Below, in pieces: positions 1-5,740 of a stretch of 8,256 bases of DNA. Position 1 is the stretch's first letter. Every line of letters begins with the position of its first letter. Made by a program: the position numbers and the translations under genes. Source of the stretch: Balneolales bacterium (lineage in GTDB: Bacteria > Bacteroidota > Rhodothermia > Balneolales > Natronogracilivirgulaceae). The notes below the pieces were generated by a model, which saw only the letters and a list, made by a program, of their open reading frames with translations, did no database searches and was not told where the DNA came from. The stretch spans positions 1-8,256 of the forward strand of contig SLQI01000342.1 in assembly GCA_007131535.1 (NCBI GenBank), read 5' to 3'.

Positions 1-51
1 AACCCATCTTTCCGGCCTTCGTATTTTAATGGTTGGCTTGTCATTATAAAA

Positions 52-508
52 CTACAACCTGTCCATAGCTGGAATGATCGTATTTTTAGATTTCACCGAG
101 TTAGCGATGAAACAATCGTGATGCGCTTCATGATGCATCACCTCGTCCTCTTTCTCATCGGGTGCGTGCCCCCCGGCGTATGTTACAAGCGGACGGTGGG
201 TTACCCTGGTGATAGACATATTACCCTTTTCATTATAAGTCATTTCCCCTTTTGCCCGGTCTTGATAGCTGTCGACCACGTATCCGCGGTGGGATGCAAT
301 TGATAAGAATACAAGCATGCGGCAACCAGTGCCTCTTCCGGATCTATGAGGGATGAATCAGAAAAAGGTTCAGGTACGATATGGGAAGACGCGGATGCCG
401 GTAACAGCTGCCCGCCATCAAACTTCCAATAATGAATCCGGGAGTATTTCCCGTCGGTGAAAGGGCGTCATGGCGCTGCCACGTTATGGTAGAGGAATAG
501 GTGGTCAT
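52..508 (-). pseudogene. OsmC/Ohr-family peroxide resistance protein, broken by two lesions
   Basis: Read on the minus strand, three successive frames together rebuild one OsmC-family protein of about 150 residues, a thiol peroxidase family that reduces organic hydroperoxides. Frame 1 starts at ATG 508-506, about 9 nt after an AAAGGA ribosome site, and gives MTTYSSTITWQRHDA. After a net loss of one base near 462-466, frame 2 (461-318) gives FTDGKYSRIHYWKFDGG, then PASASSHIVPEPFSD and DPEEALVAA. At 318 a net deletion of about 16 nt removes the expected LSSCH block, including the first redox cysteine. Frame 3 (318-52) continues MLVFLSIASHRGYVVDSY, then SITRVTHRPLVTYAGG and HHEAHHDCFIANSVK with the second conserved cysteine, and ends at TAG 54-52. 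Frame 1 alone stops after about 54 codons. The family assignment comes from remembered motifs. An assembly error could explain a one-base slip but hardly the 16-nt loss as well. Confidence 0.85.
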
Positions 509-744
509 AGGCATTCCTTTCAGTAATATCTAAGTTGCACCACTCCTAAACTGCCGGCACCTTCCCTAATGATGTCTGTAGCAAAATACAAGGCAGATAC
601 GCAAAAAGTACTCTATTAGAATCCCCAGTTAGAATAATAATTGCTTACATTACTTTCCGACTAAAAATTTACAATTATCCTATAATGCTTAGTACTACAA
701 GTTATTACAGGATGTACATTTTTTAAAGGGTAGCTAATGAATAT

Positions 745-975
745 CCATTTCCGTCGGCTTCAACCGACGGTTGCTCGGCTCCCGCAAAGTTATGGGGCTT
801 TAGCCCCGAAATAGTAGTTTGATATATATTGAAAATCCTTCCCTGCAGAGCCACATTGGTTTGAAAAGAGGGTGGCTGGAATTGTGATGCAGGAGCGGGA
901 AAGGTGCGGGGCTAAAGCCCCGCGTTAATATGAGGGGGAAAGCGCTTAACCGTTGACTGAAGTCAACGGAAATGG
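745..975. repeat. Four-hairpin inverted-repeat element, REPIN/MITE-like
   Basis: The left end begins CCATTTCCGT (745) and the right end finishes as its reverse complement ACGGAAATGG (975). Each half carries two palindromes. The outer pair is CCGTCGG/CCGACGG (751-770) and CCGTTGACT/AGTCAACGG (950-969). The inner pair is GGGGCT-TT-AGCCCC (794-807) and GCGGGGCT-AA-AGCCCCGC (906-923). A third, central pairing joins CCTGCA (842-847) with TGCAGG (888-893) and AGCCAC (849-854) with GTGGCT (872-877), so the whole unit can fold back on itself. Several differences in the outer stems keep the base pairing, for example CCGTCGG against CCGTTGA arms. There is no reading frame inside. The form, paired REP-type palindromes in inverted orientation, resembles non-autonomous elements mobilised in trans by REP-associated tyrosine (IS200/RAYT) transposases; that mechanism is inferred. 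No clear target-site duplication is seen. Confidence 0.75.
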
Positions 976-1458
976 AAGAATGCGAAGCTGATAACTGACA
1001 CCAGTATTAGGTTGTCAATCCCAGAATCAGTTAACATACAGCGTTGCGATACCTAAATTGCATTAAACCGGTATGTGTCTGTAGTATGGTAAACTTTTCA
1101 TACCACCAACCAGCAACAGACTTCGCATTTAACCAAAACCACCGTCTGGGCGATAAAAAGTTTAGAATCGAACTCAGGATAGAAACACTTAATAGCAAGA
1201 TGATAAGTTAAATTTTGTGAATCAATATATCCCGTTACAGTCATACCGTGGTGGCAATTATGCCATATATAGTATAGAGAAATCCTGCTGATTATACAGG
1301 GTTTGTAGTAAAATCAAGTAAAATTAATCATATTATTTAAAAACTGCGTTTGCCGAATATTCCCGGCTTTAGTTCGTTTCAACTTCGGACTAAAAAAGCA
1401 TGAGATATGAATCAAAACCGCGTGTGGGAGCAGGTAAATCGGATTTTTATTCCTCTGA
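976..1458. other. Gene-free intergenic stretch upstream of the PfkB-family gene
   Basis: I found no convincing gene, tRNA or other RNA gene here. Reading frames on both strands are short and lack recognisable motifs. The longest minus-strand run checked, about 1033-1214, covers roughly 60 codons, has no ATG start at its beginning and matches nothing I recognise. The stretch is AT-rich and contains a hairpin near 1366-1399. Together with the OsmC pseudogene and the inverted-repeat element on its left, it looks like a region that tolerates insertion and decay. Confidence 0.6.
1366..1399. repeat. Isolated REP-like hairpin
   Basis: TTTAGTTCG (1368-1376) pairs with CGGACTAAA (1386-1394) in a nine-base stem with one G-U pair and a nine-base loop. 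The flanking GC (1366-1367) can pair with GC at 1398-1399 across a short A bulge. No T-run follows on the plus strand, so it is unlikely to terminate transcription in that direction. The core resembles the CTTTAG/CTAAAG palindromes of the larger element at 745-975, which suggests the same class of repeat; this is inferred. Confidence 0.4.
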
Positions 1459-1462
1459 TTGC

Positions 1463-1491
1463 TTGTTTACCTTTACGCCGGTTTAATCTTG
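1463..1491 (+). promoter_or_regulatory. Possible Bacteroidota-type promoter for the PfkB-family gene
   Basis: TAATCTTG (1484-1491) matches seven of eight positions of the -7 consensus TAnnTTTG known from Bacteroidota, and a TTG (1463-1465) lies 18 bases upstream where the -33 element is expected. Transcription would start a few bases after 1491 and leave a leader of about 20 nt. No Shine-Dalgarno site precedes the ATG at 1517, which is common in this phylum. An inverted repeat AGGTAAA/TTTACCT (1432-1438, 1466-1472) overlaps the site. The match is by eye and could be chance. Confidence 0.35.
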
Positions 1492-1516
1492 AAAAAAACA
1501 AAGAAATAATCCTCTT

Positions 1517-2434
1517 ATGAGTGTATTAGTAGTAGGATCGGTAGCTTATGATGGAATCGAAACCCCCGCTGGTAAAGTAGATCGTACTCTCGGCGGTTCA
1601 GCTACCCATATATCATTGGCCTCCAGTTATCTGGCTGATGACGTGCGTCTTCTGGCAACGGTTGGTAAAGATTTCGCACAGGAAGATATTGACAAATTTA
1701 AAAACCGCGGGATCAACCTCGACGGATTCAACGTAGATGAAAATGAGCGTACGTTTTTCTGGAGAGGCCGCTATCATGATGATCTCAATACCCGCGACAC
1801 GCTTGAAACACAGCTTAATGTAATCGAAAAGTTTGATCCTGTAGTACCCGACAGTCTCAAAGGCAGCCGCTATATCTGTTTGGGTAACCTCGATCCGATA
1901 AGTCAGAAAAAAGTACTGGATCAGGTTACTACGCCTCAGCTCTCCATCGGTGATACCATGAACTTCTGGATTGAAGGCATGAATAAAGAGCTGAAGGAAA
2001 CTATTGCAAGCCTCGATATTTTAATTGTTAATGATGAAGAGGCACGCCAGCTATCCGGGAAAAATAATCTGGTAGAAGCGGCTGAAGTGATTCGCAACAT
2101 GGGCCCTTCTATTTTGATTATCAAAAAAGGAGAACACGGAGCGATGCTGTTCACGGATGATGGTTTCTTTACAGCTCCGGGACTGCCGCTTCGGGAGATA
2201 AAAGATCCGACCGGCGCAGGCGACAGCTTCCTCGGTGGTTTCGCAGGCTGGCTGTCCAAAACCGATGATCACTCTTTTGAGAATCTCAAACGAGCTGTCA
2301 TTTACGGTTCAGTAATGGCGAGCTTTTGTGTGGAAGATTTTGGACCGCAGCGATTCAGTGATATTTCATCGTATGCAATCTCCGATCGCTACGATAAATT
2401 CAGAGAAATAGCTTCGGTACCTTCCTCATCTTAA
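1517..2434 (+). CDS. PfkB-family carbohydrate/nucleoside kinase
   Basis: A 305-residue cytosolic kinase of the ribokinase/PfkB superfamily, which transfers the ATP gamma-phosphate to a sugar or nucleoside hydroxyl. The N-terminal strand SVLVVGSVAYD (2-12) is followed by the substrate-side GGSAT motif (26-30). NDEEARQL (172-179) carries the usual N-x-x-E element that helps bind Mg-phosphate. DPTGAGDSFLGGF (230-242) is the second PfkB signature with the anion hole and catalytic base Asp236. The length fits the family (about 300). A segment at 80-102 (FFWRGRYHDD, then RDTLETQLNV) and GDTMNFWI (145-152) belong, as I remember it, to a widespread orphan subgroup annotated only as sugar kinase, so the substrate is unknown. 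The gene appears monocistronic: a possible promoter lies upstream and a terminator follows 20 nt after the stop. The ATG at 1517 is chosen because the first strand begins directly after it. Confidence 0.9.
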   Translation: MSVLVVGSVAYDGIETPAGKVDRTLGGSATHISLASSYLADDVRLLATVGKDFAQEDIDKFKNRGINLDGFNVDENERTFFWRGRYHDDLNTRDTLETQLNVIEKFDPVVPDSLKGSRYICLGNLDPISQKKVLDQVTTPQLSIGDTMNFWIEGMNKELKETIASLDILIVNDEEARQLSGKNNLVEAAEVIRNMGPSILIIKKGEHGAMLFTDDGFFTAPGLPLREIKDPTGAGDSFLGGFAGWLSKTDDHSFENLKRAVIYGSVMASFCVEDFGPQRFSDISSYAISDRYDKFREIASVPSSS

Positions 2435-2454
2435 TTTTGGTTGAAGACCAATTA

Positions 2455-2486
2455 AAGGCACCTCGGTTTTCCGGGGTGCCTTTTTT
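2455..2486 (+). terminator. Rho-independent terminator after the PfkB-family gene
   Basis: AAGGCACCTCGG (2455-2466), a TTTT loop and CCGGGGTGCCTT (2471-2482) form a 12-pair stem with one U-G pair, followed by a run of six T (2481-2486). It lies about 20 nt beyond the TAA stop at 2432-2434. The flanking A residues pair with the T tract, so weak activity on the other strand is possible. Confidence 0.9.
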
Positions 2487-2657
2487 GCAATACGTAATTT
2501 GTACGATCACAAATTGATCGATAGATCGCTCCTGCGTGGATTTAGAAATGCATAGTGAGTTGTTTGGCCGGATTAAAATTATTTATGAAATTCCCGGCTT
2601 ACCCATTACATTAACCAAATTATTTGATAAGAATCACGAACTTAAACGAGAAGACCA

Positions 2658-3257
2658 TTGAACGAGATAGTTTTAGCTTCCGGCAACAAGGGAAAAATTG
2701 ATGAAGTGCGAGACTTGCTTGAAGGCTATGAAATAAAGCTGCTTACCCTTCAGGACTTTCCGGAGATCGGAAATATTAAAGAGGACGGCGACAGTCTTCA
2801 GGAAAATGCACTGCTGAAAGCTCATTCCTGTTATCAGCTGACCAGTATTGCTTCACTCGCCGATGATACCGGCCTTGAAGTGTATGCCCTGGATATGCAG
2901 CCGGGTATATATACTGCAAGATATGCCGGCCCGGAAGCCGATTCTGAAAAAAACGTGAAAAAGCTGCTCGAAGCCATGAAGGATCTGAAATCTGATGATG
3001 AGCGCCGGGCCCGGTTCCGATCTGTACTTGCTTTGTATGACGGGTACGAAGAACATGTGTTCGAAGGGATCTGTGAAGGTCACATTAGTATGGAACCTCG
3101 TGGAACTAATGGCTTTGGATATGACCCGATTTTTATTCCGGACGGACATACAATCACTTTCGGCGAGATGACGGCTTTCCAGAAAAATTTGATTTCCCAT
3201 CGGAGTATTGCCCTCGGGCACTTTCAGGAGTTTCTTGAAACCAGTGATTTATTTTAA
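2658..3257 (+). CDS. rdgB: RdgB/HAM1-type dITP/XTP pyrophosphatase (non-canonical purine NTP hydrolase)
   Basis: A 199-residue cytosolic enzyme that hydrolyses ITP, dITP and XTP to the monophosphate plus pyrophosphate, keeping deaminated purines out of DNA and RNA. The N-terminal EIVLASGNKGK (3-13) is the triphosphate-binding SGNxxK motif. LADDTGLEV (68-76) carries the metal/catalytic aspartates, and QPGIYTARYAG (81-91) follows as in the family. GFGYDPIFIP (152-161), FGEMTAFQKN (168-177) and ISHRSIAL (179-186) supply the base-recognition and C-terminal signatures. Length matches E. coli RdgB (197). The start is TTG (2658-2660): it gives the family-typical beginning, and no in-frame ATG lies close upstream. 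A weak GAGAAG precedes it by a few bases. The gene is flanked by terminators on both sides, so it is probably transcribed alone, converging on serA. Confidence 0.95.
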   Translation: MNEIVLASGNKGKIDEVRDLLEGYEIKLLTLQDFPEIGNIKEDGDSLQENALLKAHSCYQLTSIASLADDTGLEVYALDMQPGIYTARYAGPEADSEKNVKKLLEAMKDLKSDDERRARFRSVLALYDGYEEHVFEGICEGHISMEPRGTNGFGYDPIFIPDGHTITFGEMTAFQKNLISHRSIALGHFQEFLETSDLF

Positions 3258-3306
3258 GACCTCGGGGGGGATCATCTTCCTGCCATTAACAGGTTGATAT
3301 TTTAAC

Positions 3307-3368
3307 CGCGGATCTTCGCGGATTGATTACGGATATTTTGCCACGGGTTGTCACGGATACACACGGAT
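3307..3368. repeat. Tandem degenerate CRCGGAT repeat patch
   Basis: Six heptamers of the form CGCGGAT or CACGGAT (one TACGGAT, one CACGGGT) start at 3307, 3317, 3328, 3342, 3352 and 3362. The spacings are 10, 11, 14, 10 and 10 bases, close to one helical turn. The patch sits between the rdgB stop and the shared terminator and has no coding frame. Similar ATCCGTG-rich stretches are, from memory, scattered through many environmental bacterial genomes, often between genes. Their function is not known to me. Confidence 0.6.
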
Positions 3369-3451
3369 TGTCAGGCGAATCAAACCAGCGAAAATTGCCT
3401 TCCTGCCCAGGTTCAAACCTTTTGATTTACGATTTGTGACCGGAGTTATAA

Positions 3452-3485
3452 AAAAAGCCCCGCATAACGACATGCGGGGCTTTTT
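3452..3485. terminator. Bidirectional terminator between convergent rdgB and serA
   Basis: AAAAAGCCCCGCAT (3452-3465), the loop AACGAC and ATGCGGGGCTTTTT (3472-3485) form a perfect 14-pair stem. Both strands end in a T-run. It lies 194 nt after rdgB and 26 nt after the serA stop, so it can end the purF-engB-serA transcript efficiently and also stop read-through from rdgB. Confidence 0.93.
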
Positions 3486-3511
3486 GCATTTTCAACTATT
3501 CGGAGCCGGTA

Positions 3512-5098
3512 TTACTTCAGGCTCACATAGCTTACGTTGTGTACTCCGTCGATATCTTCAAGCGACTGAATATCTTCAGGTTTCAACGGGGTATCTACGG
3601 TGAATGCGGTGATGGCATCCTTGTCCTTGGTGGTTCGGCCGAGGCTCAGGTTGGCAATGTTGACATTGTTCTCGGCAAGCTTGCCACTGGCGGCAGCCAG
3701 CATACCGGGTTTGTCCTCATTTTGCCACAGTACAATGTGACCCTCCAGGCTCAACTCTATACCGAACCCGTTAATATCCACCAGTCGCTTATCTCCGTCA
3801 CGGAATGGAGTAGCAGAAAAGTGATGGAAAATGGCATCTTTATCCAGGTCTACGGTAATCAGATCGGAATAGATCTTCGATTCTTTACTGTGGCTTTCCC
3901 GGATTTTTAACCCTCGTTCATCCGCGTGAAAACGGGCATTAATCAGGTTGACCATCTCATCGATGCTTTCATCCAGAAAACCGGTCAGAAATGCATCCGT
4001 AAGCACTTCAGCGTGCTTTGAGCAAGTGCCGGTGTAAGAAAGATCAATTGTATCCTGATTTTTCGGGGCAATCTGCGCCACGAACTCACCAAGCCGCTTT
4101 GCCAGATCGAGAAACGGCTGTACTTCGGCATTGGTAGAAAGAGCAATGGATTTGCCATTGAGACTTCCTTTGAATCCCTTGCCTTCCAGGGCATCGGCTA
4201 CCTGCCGCGCAATCTGTTCAGCCACTTTTTCCTGGGCTTCTTCGGTTGAAGCGCCAAGATGCGGAGTGCCGATAATTTGCGGATGCTTAAGCATTTCATA
4301 GAGCTTTTCATCAGGCGGCTCCTGGCTGTAGACGTCCAGAGCCACTCCGCCGACATACCCCTTCTCAATCAGCGGGATCAGGTCATCTTCTTCATAGATA
4401 CCGCCCCGGGCGCAGTTCACCAGCCGGATACCTTTTTTAAGCTTGTCAGCATTTTTAAGTGAAATCAGACCTTTGGTTTTTTCAGTCAGCGGGGTGTGTA
4501 CAGTCAGGAAGTCAACCTCAGCGAGAAGCTCGTCAACTTCACGCAGCTCGACCCCCAGTTCCTGGGCACGCTCGTGGGTGGTAAACGGATCGAAGGCGAG
4601 TACGTCCATACCGAATGCCTGCATTCGGCGGGCAACTTCGGCACCGATTTTCCCAAGTCCTACTACACCGAGTTTTTTGCCATGCAGCTCACTCCCCTGG
4701 TACTTTTTACGATCCCAGCGGTCGTTTTTGATTGAATCCACTGCATCGGGAATATTACGCGCGAGTGAAAGAATGAGCCCGCAGGTATGTTCGGCCGTTG
4801 AAATAGTGTTGCCATCAGGGGTATTCATTACAAGAATACCGTGCTTGGTGGCGGCATCAACATCAATATTATCTACACCGACACCGGCCCGACCGATGAC
4901 CCTGAGGTTGGAAAGTTTCTCCATCAGGGGTTCGCGAATCTTCGTAGCGCTTCGGATTATTACAGCTTCTTTATCACTGAGCTTTTCTGCTAATTCTTCA
5001 TCACTCAGTTTAGCGTCAACTGCTACTTCCAGTCCGCGTTCTTCAAGGATTTGTTTACAAATATCGTCTACGTTGTCAAGAACTAAGACATTTGACAT
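3512..5098 (-). CDS. serA: D-3-phosphoglycerate dehydrogenase, long form with ACT domain
   Basis: Catalyses the first step of serine synthesis, oxidising 3-phosphoglycerate to 3-phosphohydroxypyruvate with NAD, in the cytosol. At 528 residues it is the long (type I) form. The catalytic and substrate domains hold RAGVGVDNIDV (70-80) and NTPDGNTISTAEH (92-104). The Rossmann motif is GVVGLGKIG (144-152). The catalytic triad is visible as Arg231 (CARGG), Glu260 (SQEPP) and His280 (TPHLGAST). An intervening ASB-type domain follows (about 316-445), and a C-terminal ACT domain (about 455-528, with EDKPGMLAAA and NVNIANLSLGR) makes feedback inhibition by serine likely. ATG 5098 gives the normal start. 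Its leader carries TAGGTAAT twice (5106-5113, 5097-5104); the distal AGG sits at the better Shine-Dalgarno distance. It is last in the purF-engB-serA cluster, 33 nt after engB. Confidence 0.97.
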   Translation of the reverse strand: MSNVLVLDNVDDICKQILEERGLEVAVDAKLSDEELAEKLSDKEAVIIRSATKIREPLMEKLSNLRVIGRAGVGVDNIDVDAATKHGILVMNTPDGNTISTAEHTCGLILSLARNIPDAVDSIKNDRWDRKKYQGSELHGKKLGVVGLGKIGAEVARRMQAFGMDVLAFDPFTTHERAQELGVELREVDELLAEVDFLTVHTPLTEKTKGLISLKNADKLKKGIRLVNCARGGIYEEDDLIPLIEKGYVGGVALDVYSQEPPDEKLYEMLKHPQIIGTPHLGASTEEAQEKVAEQIARQVADALEGKGFKGSLNGKSIALSTNAEVQPFLDLAKRLGEFVAQIAPKNQDTIDLSYTGTCSKHAEVLTDAFLTGFLDESIDEMVNLINARFHADERGLKIRESHSKESKIYSDLITVDLDKDAIFHHFSATPFRDGDKRLVDINGFGIELSLEGHIVLWQNEDKPGMLAAASGKLAENNVNIANLSLGRTTKDKDAITAFTVDTPLKPEDIQSLEDIDGVHNVSYVSLK

Positions 5099-5131
5099 TA
5101 CCTAAATTACCTATCTTTTCAGGTTCACATT

Positions 5132-5740
5132 TTAGTTTGCAAGTTGACCATCTACACGGCTGAACTCGTCGATCAATTCAGCCAGACTTTCGATGCCCCG
5201 TCTGGTCGTAGCGGAGCAGAGCGTAACAGGCACTTCTATGTTCATTTTATTGAGCAGTGCATTGGTGGCTTGCAGTGCCTGTTGTTGTTTGTTGTTGGAT
5301 AACTTATCGCACTTGGTTAATACCAATGCGAAAGGTATACGATACCCGGCAAGCCATTCGATCATGTCACTGTCCAAAGCTGTAGGTTTGTGTCTGCTAT
5401 CGATAAGCAGCAGTGTTAAAGTGAGCGTGGTCCGCTTAAGGAACCACTCTTGCATCACTTTTCCCCATCGGTTTCGTTCCTTCCGGGATACTTTGGCAAA
5501 TCCATAGCCGGGTAAATCGACGAGATAAAATCGATTTTCAATCAGATAGTAGTTAATCATCCGGGTTTTGCCCGGAGTATTACTTGTCTTTGCAAGGTTT
5601 TTGCGTTTCGTTAACGAATTGATCAGGGAAGACTTGCCCACATTTGAACGCCCGGCCATAGCAATTTCCGGCAAACCGTCTTCAGGGCAATGTTGAAGGT
5701 CCGGTGCGCTTTTAATAAATCGGGCGTCATGAAAGATCAT
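5132..5740 (-). CDS. engB: Ribosome-assembly GTPase EngB/YsxC (YihA)
   Basis: A 202-residue essential-type GTPase of the TrmE-Era-EngA-EngB family that acts in late assembly of the 50S ribosomal subunit. All G motifs are present: G1 GRSNVGKS (30-37), G2 threonine in NTPGKTR (54-60), G3 DLPGYGFAKV (75-84, the EngB-type DxPGYGxA form), G4 TKCD (142-145) and G5 CSA (175-177). Length is usual (about 195-210). The ATG at 5740-5738 shares its A with the purF stop TGA (5742-5740), so translation is probably coupled to purF. The only strong ribosome site, AAGGAGG, lies 16 nt upstream within the last purF codons. serA follows 33 nt downstream. The gene's company varies among bacteria, so its place between two biosynthetic genes suggests shared growth-linked expression rather than shared pathway; this is inferred. 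Confidence 0.96.
   Translation of the reverse strand: MIFHDARFIKSAPDLQHCPEDGLPEIAMAGRSNVGKSSLINSLTKRKNLAKTSNTPGKTRMINYYLIENRFYLVDLPGYGFAKVSRKERNRWGKVMQEWFLKRTTLTLTLLLIDSRHKPTALDSDMIEWLAGYRIPFALVLTKCDKLSNNKQQQALQATNALLNKMNIEVPVTLCSATTRRGIESLAELIDEFSRVDGQLAN

Noticed and set aside
118..303. Plus-strand frame of 61 codons
   Set aside because: It lies antisense to the OsmC pseudogene, which explains the open frame, and has no recognisable motif.
641..686. TTGCTT and TATAAT as a promoter
   Set aside because: The elements are 34 bases apart, far beyond the usual spacing, and nothing intact lies directly downstream.
794..807. GGGGCTTTAGCCCC hairpin as a terminator
   Set aside because: No T-run follows, no gene ends nearby, and it is one of four matched palindromes in a larger element.
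1033..1214. Minus-strand open run of about 60 codons (contains SVAGWWYEKF)
   Set aside because: No ATG at its beginning, no ribosome site and no family match; kept only as unexplained intergenic sequence.
4443..5105. Plus-strand frame of 220 codons antisense to serA
   Set aside because: Serine- and arginine-rich shadow of the strongly supported serA reading frame, with no family motif.
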